Source of the DNA: Sphingobacterium sp. BN32
GTDB lineage: Bacteria; Bacteroidota; Bacteroidia; Sphingobacteriales; Sphingobacteriaceae
Assembly (NCBI RefSeq): GCF_030503615.1
Contig: NZ_CP129963.1
Location: 682,001-746,000, forward strand
Length of the DNA: 64,000 nucleotides
Direction: 5' to 3'
In this document: positions 34,264 to 42,800 of the stretch, piece by piece
Layout of the letters: the number at the start of each line of letters is the position of its first letter
How positions within the stretch are numbered: the stretch's first letter is position 1
Made by a program: the position numbers and the translations under genes
Notes under the pieces: model-generated
Told to the model about the DNA's origin: nothing
Seen by the model: only the letters and a program-made list of their open reading frames with translations
Databases searched by the model: none

Positions 34264-35628
34264 ATGGAAAATCCAGATTTAAATCAATTAATCAGCAAAT
34301 ATAATGTTGCTGCACCTCGTTATACGAGCTACCCAACTGTCCCTTTTTGGGAAAATAATGCTTTCAACGAAGAAGATTGGCGCTTTCGAGTGGCACAAAA
34401 TTTTAAGAGCTCGAAGCACAATGGGATAAGCATTTACATCCATCTTCCATACTGTGAAAGCCTATGCACGTATTGCGGCTGCAATACCCGAATCACCAAG
34501 AACCATAATGTAGAAACACCATACATTGAGTCGCTGCTAAAAGAGTGGAATATGTACAAACGAATCCTGGGAGATGAATCATTGTTAATTAGCGAGATTC
34601 ACTTAGGAGGCGGTACACCAACATTCTTTAAGGCAGAAAACTTAAGAAGACTGATCAACGGATTGCTGTCAGGAAATAGAAAAGCTGCAGAAGCATCATT
34701 CTCCTTCGAAGCACATCCAGCAAATACTACATACGATCATTTGAAAACCCTTTATGATTTAGGGTTCAAAAGATTAAGTTTAGGAATCCAGGACTTCGAT
34801 GAGAAGGTACAGTTCATCATCAACCGCCACCAAACGGTAGAGGACGTCGATCGGGTGATGAAAGATGCACGTGAAATCGGATACGACTCCATCAATTTTG
34901 ATTTAATATACGGACTGCCATTGCAGACAGCCGAGTCGGTAAAGATGACAATTGAACATTCTTTGCGCTTAAATCCAGACCGTATTTCTTTCTATAGCTA
35001 TGCGCATGTGCCATGGATTAAACCTGGACAACGCCGATTTACAGAGCATGACCTTCCGGTTGGCGAAGAAAAATTGAACTTATATAAATTAGGAAAAGAA
35101 ATGATCCAGGCCGCAGGATTCAAAGATGTCGGAATGGACCACTTCTCCAAAGTAGAAGATGCGTTATATTTAGCGCTGAAAAGTGGTGGCTTACATCGTA
35201 ACTTTATGGGCTATGCCGATCGTTATACACCGCTATTGCTTGGATTGGGCGTCTCGTCCATCAGTGATGCTTGGACGGGCTTTGCACAAAATGTTAAAAC
35301 AGTAGAAGAGTACCATGCGTTAATAGGAGAAGGAAAACTTCCGGTAGTGAAAGGACACCTGTTGACAGACCTTGATACACATATTCGTCAATATATTCTC
35401 GACATGATGTGCCGCGGAAAAGTTATATTGAAAGATAACGTGAAAGAAAACGAGGATATACTGAAGCGTTTGCAACCCATGATAGCCGATGGCTTAGTCA
35501 CCGTAACGAACAATAAGGTCGAGATAACACAAGTGGGGAAATCCTTCCTGCGCAATGTCTGCATGGCATTTGACGTCAGATTACACGAAACTCAGGAAAG
35601 AGAAAACCTCTTCAGCCAAGCAATATAG
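34264..35628 (+). CDS. hemN: Oxygen-independent coproporphyrinogen III oxidase
   Basis: HemN converts coproporphyrinogen III to protoporphyrinogen IX without oxygen, using radical SAM chemistry, and so supplies haem for cbb3 oxidase at low oxygen. The 454-residue protein starts MENPDLNQLISKYNVAAPRY at ATG 34264; a longer start at 34204 overlaps the preceding gene and lacks family support. The cluster motif is CESLCTYCGCN (CX3CX2CXC) after YIHLPY, followed by LGGGTPTFF and the HemN-specific RLSLGIQDFDEKVQ. Second gene of the Fnr-box operon, followed 10 bases later by ccoI. Confidence 0.95.
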   Translation: MENPDLNQLISKYNVAAPRYTSYPTVPFWENNAFNEEDWRFRVAQNFKSSKHNGISIYIHLPYCESLCTYCGCNTRITKNHNVETPYIESLLKEWNMYKRILGDESLLISEIHLGGGTPTFFKAENLRRLINGLLSGNRKAAEASFSFEAHPANTTYDHLKTLYDLGFKRLSLGIQDFDEKVQFIINRHQTVEDVDRVMKDAREIGYDSINFDLIYGLPLQTAESVKMTIEHSLRLNPDRISFYSYAHVPWIKPGQRRFTEHDLPVGEEKLNLYKLGKEMIQAAGFKDVGMDHFSKVEDALYLALKSGGLHRNFMGYADRYTPLLLGLGVSSISDAWTGFAQNVKTVEEYHALIGEGKLPVVKGHLLTDLDTHIRQYILDMMCRGKVILKDNVKENEDILKRLQPMIADGLVTVTNNKVEITQVGKSFLRNVCMAFDVRLHETQERENLFSQAI

Positions 35629-35638
35629 TCGTAATGCC

Positions 35639-38035
35639 ATGGATGTAAGGAATGAATTAAAGCTGGATACCAATTGTTACCACTGTGGTGATACAATTGA
35701 AGATACTTCATATATTTTAGATAAACATAGTTTTTGCTGCTTGGGCTGTCAAACAGTCTACCAAATTCTTAATGAAAATAACTTAGCGAGCTACTACAGA
35801 TATAACACCCATCCGGGAAAATCGCAGAAAGCGCAAAAAGAAGACTTATCCTACCTGGATGAACCCAATATTATTGCCAAGTTGGTCGATTACCAAGATG
35901 ACAGTATGGCTATCATCACATTCTATGTGCCTGCTATACACTGTTCTTCTTGTATCTGGTTGCTAGAAAATCTTTATAAGTTAAACCCTGGAGTGAAAAC
36001 TTCTCAGGTCGACTTCATGAAGAAGCAAGCCAGCATAACCTTCTTTAAAAACGAAATATCACTCCGCGAATTAGTCGAACTTTTACATCAAATAGGCTAC
36101 GACCCGAAAATTACATTGCAGGATGTTATCAAGGAAAGTAAAAAGGTAAATCAAAATAAACTGATCGCCAAGATTACTGTTGCAGGATTCTGCTTTGGTA
36201 ACTCCATGATGATCTCCTTTCCCGAGTATTTCGGAATGGCAGAGTTCGAGCGGCAATATACCAACTTCTTTGGCTATATGAACCTTGCTTTCGGACTGCC
36301 GGTCCTACTATTCAGTGCTTCAGACTATTTTAAGTCGGCCTGGTACAGTCTGAAACAAAAGCGCCTCAACTTAGACGTGCCTTTAGCTTTAGGTATTTTC
36401 GTCTTGTTTTTCCGCTCCGCGTTTGAAATTATTTCCCAAACAGGAGCAGGCTTTATGGATACTCTCTGTAGTTTGGTATTCTTTATCCTGATCGGTAAAT
36501 GGGTGCAACAACGTACCTACTACCACATATCCTTCGAGCGTGATTATCGATCTTATTTTCCGGTCGCTGTAACGGTCATTGAAAATGAGATCAATAAACC
36601 AACGCAGATTGCAGATTTGAAAGTCGGCGATCGCATTATGGTGCGCAATAACGAGATTATCCCTGCCGACGCCATCCTGTTAAAAGGGAATGCAGCCGTA
36701 GACTTCAGCTTTGTAACTGGCGAAAGTAAGCCCGTGGAAAAAGTACTCGGTGAAGTCGTGTATGCTGGGGGTAGACAGATCGGTGAAGCAATTGAACTAG
36801 AGGTCGTAAAGGCTGTTTCCCAAAGCTACCTGACTAAACTATGGAACAACGAAAGTTTTAAACAGGTAGAAAAGAAATTTGAAACCTTCATTGGGTACAT
36901 CAGTAAATACTTTACCATCGGATTGCTATTGATTGCTTTTTCCGCAGCCATATATTGGGGCGTTACTGGAAATGCAGAGAAGGCCTGGGCAGCATTCACC
37001 GCCGTATTGATTATTGCTTGTCCATGTGCATTAGCATTAAGTTCGCCTTTCACGCTCTCCGCAGCGCTCAGTATATTCGATAAGAATAAATTATACATCA
37101 AAAATACAGCAGCGATTGAACAGATGGCGGCTATTGATACCGTTGTTTTTGATAAGACAGGAACAATATCTTCGCCTAACGTGTCTAGCATGTATTTTGA
37201 AGGCGAGCTGACAGCACAGGAAAGAAGCCTTTTGTTTTCTATCTGTCGAAACTCCAACCACCCTTTGAGTCGAGAGATTATTAAATGGTTGGGCGAAGTG
37301 CCTGTATTACCAATTTCAAATTACATCGAAACGGTAGGGAAGGGACAAGAGGCTGTATATCAGGATTGGGAAATGAAAGTCGGTTCGGCAAGTTTTGTCG
37401 GAACAGAGAAAAAAGATTTTGAGGGTTCCGTAGTTTATATTAGTGTTAATGGTCAAGTAAAAGGCTTATTTACCTTAGAGCAGTCCTGGCGCGAAGGGCT
37501 GACCGATGTAATCAATAACCTCAAAGGAGATCATTATCAACTGCATTTGATATCAGGGGATAATGAGCGTCGCGCAGATGCCCTTAAACTGATTTTCCCA
37601 ACACAAGCAAGCTTGTTGTTCAATCAGACACCGTCGGATAAGCTAAACAAGATTGACCATTGGCAAAAAGATAACCATAAAGTCTGTATGTTGGGCGATG
37701 GATTGAACGATGCCGGCGCCTTACGTAAGGCCGACCTGGGAATAGCCGTGTCAGATGACATTAATAATTTCTCGCCGGGTTGCGATGCTATTTTGGATGG
37801 CGCATCCTTCAGCAAGCTTCCCAAGTTCTTTAAGTTTAGTAAAGACGCCGTGAAGGTAATCAAGATGAGTTTTATGATCTCGCTGGCATATAATACGATC
37901 GGTTTGAGTTTTGCCGTACAAGGAACAATGTCGCCTTTGTTTGCCGCGATATTGATGCCGATAAGTACCGTAACGATTATATCCTTTACAAGTTTGATGA
38001 CGCGTGCATACGCAAAACGTAGAAAATTAATTTAA
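35639..38035 (+). CDS. ccoI: cbb3 oxidase copper-supplying P-type ATPase CcoI/FixI
   Basis: A 798-residue P1B-type ATPase started at ATG 35639 (MDVRNELKLDTNCYHCG). The amino terminus has the CcoI-type cysteine cluster (NCYHCGD, then FCCLGCQTVYQIL), then a heavy-metal domain with CSSC in IHCSSCIWLLENL, about eight membrane helices, the metal-site CPC in IIACPCALALSSP, phosphorylation motif VFDKTGTI, TGES in FVTGESKPVE and hinge GDGLNDAGAL. FixI/CcoI moves copper across the membrane for the CuB site of cbb3 oxidase. It sits between hemN and ccoS. Confidence 0.94.
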   Translation: MDVRNELKLDTNCYHCGDTIEDTSYILDKHSFCCLGCQTVYQILNENNLASYYRYNTHPGKSQKAQKEDLSYLDEPNIIAKLVDYQDDSMAIITFYVPAIHCSSCIWLLENLYKLNPGVKTSQVDFMKKQASITFFKNEISLRELVELLHQIGYDPKITLQDVIKESKKVNQNKLIAKITVAGFCFGNSMMISFPEYFGMAEFERQYTNFFGYMNLAFGLPVLLFSASDYFKSAWYSLKQKRLNLDVPLALGIFVLFFRSAFEIISQTGAGFMDTLCSLVFFILIGKWVQQRTYYHISFERDYRSYFPVAVTVIENEINKPTQIADLKVGDRIMVRNNEIIPADAILLKGNAAVDFSFVTGESKPVEKVLGEVVYAGGRQIGEAIELEVVKAVSQSYLTKLWNNESFKQVEKKFETFIGYISKYFTIGLLLIAFSAAIYWGVTGNAEKAWAAFTAVLIIACPCALALSSPFTLSAALSIFDKNKLYIKNTAAIEQMAAIDTVVFDKTGTISSPNVSSMYFEGELTAQERSLLFSICRNSNHPLSREIIKWLGEVPVLPISNYIETVGKGQEAVYQDWEMKVGSASFVGTEKKDFEGSVVYISVNGQVKGLFTLEQSWREGLTDVINNLKGDHYQLHLISGDNERRADALKLIFPTQASLLFNQTPSDKLNKIDHWQKDNHKVCMLGDGLNDAGALRKADLGIAVSDDINNFSPGCDAILDGASFSKLPKFFKFSKDAVKVIKMSFMISLAYNTIGLSFAVQGTMSPLFAAILMPISTVTIISFTSLMTRAYAKRRKLI

Positions 38036-38045
38036 ATTTGTCCTT

Positions 38046-38225
38046 ATGAACATCATATTTATGCTGATCGGATGTAGTGTTTTTATCGCGTTGTTCTTCT
38101 TGGGCGCTTTCTTTTGGGCCTCTAAAAACGGACAACACGAGGACACCTATACACCCTCTGTTCGAATTCTATTCGATGACGAACCAGTAGATAACGACAC
38201 AGAAATGACAGAAAAGAAGGGTTAA
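38046..38225 (+). CDS. ccoS: cbb3 oxidase maturation protein CcoS
   Basis: A 59-residue protein: MNIIFMLIGCSVFIALFFLG begins a single membrane helix, followed by AFFWASKNGQHEDTYTPSVR and ILFDDEPV. The FW-x-(S/R)-x-x-GQ(F/H)-D pattern and ILFDD end are the CcoS hallmark. It starts 10 bases after the ccoI stop and ends the operon. CcoS is needed for cofactor insertion into CcoN. Too short for most ORF listings. Confidence 0.92.
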   Translation: MNIIFMLIGCSVFIALFFLGAFFWASKNGQHEDTYTPSVRILFDDEPVDNDTEMTEKKG

Positions 38226-38283
38226 ACGCCATTCTATCACATTTTTTTTACAATAGGCATAGTCATGCCCTAACGCTGTTGTG

Positions 38284-38291
38284 TATCTTTG
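38284..38291 (+). promoter_or_regulatory. TATCTTTG -7 element, nearly leaderless start
   Basis: Ends six bases before ATG 38298. Transcription 4-6 bases after the element would begin almost at the start codon. No clear TTG -33. Confidence 0.55.
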
Positions 38292-38297
38292 CAGCGT

Positions 38298-38663
38298 ATG
38301 TTCAGATTTCTACATTTCCTGGCATTGTTTGGCTACCTCAACATCCTATGTTACGAGGTTAAGCAAACTGACTACTTCGGTCTGGCCTCGAAACAGTCGA
38401 ACGAAACCTTGGTGGAAGTCGTACTCGAAGAAGTCTTAAATATCAACCATTCCGAATTGCCGGAGTCTCTACCGGGAATTATCTTTGACGATTATCGCAT
38501 ATTTTCATTATTTGTAGGCTTCCTGCCGATGGTAATGGTCTTTACTTGGCTGTTATCGCGATTAATCAATCGAATCAAAGAGCTAGATCACCCATTTTAT
38601 CTCTCAAAAACGCAATGCCTCCCTGGCTATTACAGCTTTTTGTATAGATACCGCCCATTCTAA
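38298..38663 (+). CDS. Conserved-looking membrane protein of unknown function
   Basis: From ATG 38298 the protein has 121 residues. A first hydrophobic stretch (FLHFLALFGYLNILCY) may be a signal anchor; a second (IFSLFVGFLPMVMVFTWLLS, about 75-95) is a clear membrane helix; between them lies an acidic exported segment (ETLVEVVLEEVLNINHSELP). The end, GYYSFLYRYRPF, is aromatic and basic. I recognise no family. It lies between the ccoS operon and the RND genes with its own promoter. The TTG start at 38289 lies inside the promoter and was rejected. Confidence 0.65.
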   Translation: MFRFLHFLALFGYLNILCYEVKQTDYFGLASKQSNETLVEVVLEEVLNINHSELPESLPGIIFDDYRIFSLFVGFLPMVMVFTWLLSRLINRIKELDHPFYLSKTQCLPGYYSFLYRYRPF

Positions 38664-38773
38664 TTTCTGCCCTTTAACTCGCTTTTAGGGATTGCTACAG
38701 GTGCGCCGAAAGGTGGACACCCTTAGCCCTCTTGTATTCTATTTTATTTATATATACCACATTTTATATTGCT

Positions 38774-39880
38774 ATGAAAAATAATCGTATGCTACTGCCT
38801 GTTTTAGGCTGGGCATTGCTCGCCGCGTCTTGTACGGCAAACAGTAATGAAAAAGTATCTACCGCGCAACCTAAGGTAGTTCCCGTTACGAATCTAATCC
38901 AAATGGATACCGTTATTTACAAAGAGTATATCGCCGACATACAGTCTCAAAGAAATGTCGAACTGCGTTCGCGCTTAACGGGATTCTTAAATAAGATATA
39001 TGTCGACGAAGGTGCACATGTTCGTAAAGGACAAGTGCTGTTCTCGTTGAATAATGAAGAATATAAAGCCGACTTCGCACAGGCACAGGCTGCCGTAAAT
39101 AGTGCTGAAGCCGAAGTGAAGAAGGTCGAGCTGGAAATGGAACGCACGAAAAAATTAGTAGACAAAAATATTGTCAGCGGAACTGAATACGAGTTGCTAC
39201 GCGTGCAGTTACGTGCGGCACATGCGAAAGCCAGAGAGGCAGAAGCTGTGTTGAATCAAAACCGCACAAGATTAGCGAATACCCAAATACGCGCACCGTT
39301 TGACGGAAGGATTGACCGCATTCTTCTAAAAGAAGGCTCCTTGCTGAATGAAGGCGCTCTTATTACATCAATCTCCGATTTGAATAATGTCAATGTCTAT
39401 TTTGATATCTCGGAGCCTGAGTACTTAGCAATCGTTACAGATCCTGAAGCACAAGGAAAGAAATTCAGCAAAGAAGTTCAATTAATCTTGGCAAATGGAC
39501 AGTTATATCCACACCGCGGACAAGCCGAAATTGTAGAGTCGGAATTTGAAGCAAGTACAGGATCGATTTCACTTCGTGCCAAATTCCCAAACCCGAACGG
39601 AATTTTGAAGCATGGTGCAACGGGTAGAATTGGCGTGCCTACGCAGACAGGCAACTTGACCATGGTTCATCAAAAGTCGGTTGTAGAGATTCAGGATAAA
39701 GCCTATGTCTATACCTTAAAAGGTGATACCGTAAAAATGACGCCTTTCCAAAATGGACAACGTGTCGGACATTATTATGTAGTGGAAAATGGCTTGCCAA
39801 AAGATTCGAAGATTGTATTTGAAGGGGTAAACTCACTGCGTGATGGAATGATCGTGAAACCAAAAATGGTAAATAACTAA
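38774..39880 (+). CDS. RND efflux periplasmic adaptor (AcrA/MexA type), lipoprotein
   Basis: A 368-residue membrane fusion protein. ATG 38774 gives MKNNRMLLPVLGWALLAASC, a lipoprotein signal peptide (Cys20); the longer start at 38732 only adds residues before it. Lipoyl halves (NKIYVDEGAHVRKGQVLFSL and RAPFDGRIDRILLKEGSLL) flank a short helical hairpin (about 95-170). Beta-barrel and membrane-proximal domains follow. It starts an operon with the RND pump 17 bases downstream. The hairpin is of normal AcrA length, so it should reach an outer-membrane channel. Confidence 0.92.
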   Translation: MKNNRMLLPVLGWALLAASCTANSNEKVSTAQPKVVPVTNLIQMDTVIYKEYIADIQSQRNVELRSRLTGFLNKIYVDEGAHVRKGQVLFSLNNEEYKADFAQAQAAVNSAEAEVKKVELEMERTKKLVDKNIVSGTEYELLRVQLRAAHAKAREAEAVLNQNRTRLANTQIRAPFDGRIDRILLKEGSLLNEGALITSISDLNNVNVYFDISEPEYLAIVTDPEAQGKKFSKEVQLILANGQLYPHRGQAEIVESEFEASTGSISLRAKFPNPNGILKHGATGRIGVPTQTGNLTMVHQKSVVEIQDKAYVYTLKGDTVKMTPFQNGQRVGHYYVVENGLPKDSKIVFEGVNSLRDGMIVKPKMVNN

Positions 39881-39897
39881 AGGAGAAAGGTAATTTC

Positions 39898-42800
39898 ATG
39901 TTCGAAAAATTTATTAAACGACCAGTTTTATCATTGGTCATATCCATTTTTATTACCTTATTGGGACTATTGGCGCTCTTTACCTTGCCAATTACCCAGT
40001 TCCCGGATATCGTTCCGCCCTCGGTCGTAGTAACCGCCAATTATACCGGTGCAAACGCCGAAGTGAGTACCAACGCGGTGGCTATTCCGCTGGAAAAGGC
40101 CATCAATGGGGTGGCGGGTATGACCTATATGAATACCGTATCTACCAATAATGGTACGACCTTAATTCAAGTATTCTTTAAAGTAGGTACGGACCCCGAC
40201 ATCGCTGCGGTAAACGTGCAGAACAGGGTGACAACGGTGCTCGATGAATTGCCCGAAGAGGTAATCAAAGCCGGGGTAACCACCGAAAAAGAGGTGAATA
40301 GTATGTTGATGTACTTAAATCTCTATACGGATGACGAGACCGCTGATGAACGCTTTATCTACAACTTTACAGATATCAATATCCTGAAAGAGTTAAAGCG
40401 TATCGAAGGTGTTGGTTTCGCGCAGATTATGGGAATGAAGGATTATGCCATGCGTATTTGGGTGCGTCCCGACCGTATGTCTGCATATTCCATATCGACC
40501 GATGAATTAGTAACCGCCCTGCGTAGACAAAATATCGAAGCGGCACCTGGACAAACAGGTATCAGTTCGGATAAAACAGTCAATATGCAGCAGTATGTAC
40601 TTCGCTATCCCGGTAAATTTACAGAGGTTTCGGAGTATGAAAATATCCCCATCCGTGCGAATGTGGATGGTTCAATCATTCGGGTGAAGGATATCGCAGA
40701 TGTCGAATTTGGATCCCTGGACTATGAAATGGTATCCGAAACGGACGGCCGCCCATCGGCTTCGATCATGTTAAAGCAGCTTCCGGGATCTAATGCGCAG
40801 GAAGTAATCCAACGCGTAAAAGATAGAATGGAAGAACTGAAGGGCGCCACATTCCCGCCGGGAATGACTTATACCATGGGATACGACGTATCTCGTTTCT
40901 TGAATGCGTCTATTTCCAGTGTATTGATTACGCTTGTTGAAGCATTTATCCTCGTGTTTTTAGTGGTATTTATCTTCCTTCAAGATTTCAGAGCAACCGT
41001 CATCCCAATTTTAGCAGTGCCTGTCTGTTTGATCGGATCGCTCTTCTTTATGCAGATGATGGGATTCTCCATCAATCTACTAACGCTCTTTGCGCTCGTA
41101 TTAGCAATTGGTATTGTCGTCGACAACGGTATTGTCGTCGTCGAGGCCGTCTATGCGAAGATGGAAGAAGAACATCTCTCGCCAATGGACGCTACCCTAG
41201 CAGCTATGAACGAAGTGGGATCGGCAGTAATTGCGATTACGCTTGTAATGTCAGCGGTATTCGTGCCAGTGGCCTTTCTCGATGGACCGGTCGGGATCTT
41301 CTATCGTCAGTTCTCGCTAACCTTAGCAGCCGCAATTGTTATTTCGGGTATCAATGCCTTAACCTTAACGCCGGCTCTTTGTGCAATTATTCTAAAATCA
41401 CCACACGATAAAAAACCAAGCAATAATTGGTTAGATAAATTCTTTAAAGGCTTTAACCGTGTTTACGACCGTATTAGCGGGGGTTATAAAGGTACTTTAA
41501 GCAAAATCGCAGGACGGCGTGTAATTACCCTCGCATCTTTAGCAATCATGTTCGTATTGACTTGGGGATCTGCAGCGATTCTTCCATCTGGATTTATTCC
41601 GACGGAGGATCAGGGTATGATTTACGTTGCGGTTACTACGCCGCCGGGAGCGACCGTGGATAGAACCGAAGCCGTATTGAACGAGGTCGATGCTTTGGCC
41701 CGAGAAATGGATGTCGTAGAAACGGTTTCTATTCTTGCCGGCTATAGTATCGTAACGGAAGTGTCCGGAGCGTCTTATGGTATGGGGATGATCAACTTAA
41801 AGGAATGGAAAGAAAGAGATCAGACGGTGGACGATGTGATGCGCGTGCTTCGTGAGAAAACGGCGCATATCGCCGACGCAGAAGTTGAGTTCTTCCCGCC
41901 GCCTACAGTGCCTGGTTTCGGTAACTCATCGGGTTTCGAGCTTCGCGTTCTGGATAGAACGGGTAATGAAGACCTCGCTGCGACCGATAAAGTGGTAAAA
42001 GATTTCATGACGAAGTTAACGGAAGACGAGGTGATTGAAAGCGTAAGCTCAACCTTCGACGTGAACTTCCCTCAGTATATGCTGGAAATTGACTACGATT
42101 TAGCCGCTAAAAAGGGTATTTCTGTAGAAAATTCCATGAATACTTTGCAGACCTTATTAGGTAGCCAGTATGCAACAAACTTTATCCGCTACGGACAGAT
42201 GTATAAGGTAATGGTACAGTCGGACGCATTCTCCCGAAAGCGCCCCGAGGATATCTTGAACCTTTACGTGAAAACCGCAGATGGCGAGATGGTGCCTTAT
42301 TCCTCATTCATGACGATGAAGCGTATCTACGGTCCTGAGCAGATTACACGCTATAATATGTTTACATCTGCGATGGTCACCGGTCAAGCGGCACCAGGCT
42401 TTAGTTCCGGACAAGCGATTGAAGCGGTGGAGCGTATTGCTGCTGAATTGCCTCAAGGTTATGTAATCGAATGGTCGGGAATGACGCGTGAGCAAAAGAT
42501 TTCCGGTAATCAAGCGGCTTATATTTTCTTGCTCTGTTTAGTATTCGTGTATTTATTGCTATGTGCGCAATACGAGAGTTTCTTGCTGCCATTGCCGGTA
42601 ATTCTCTGTTTACCTGCGGGTATCTTCGGTGCCTTCATTTTCTTAAAATTATTCGGATTGGAAAACAATATCTACGCCCAGGTTTCCCTAGTCATGCTAA
42701 TCGGATTATTGGGTAAGAATGCTATTCTGATTGTAGAATATGCAAACTTGAAGCGCAAGCAAGGGATGGATGTTTTGGAAGCGTCAATCGAAGGTGCCGT

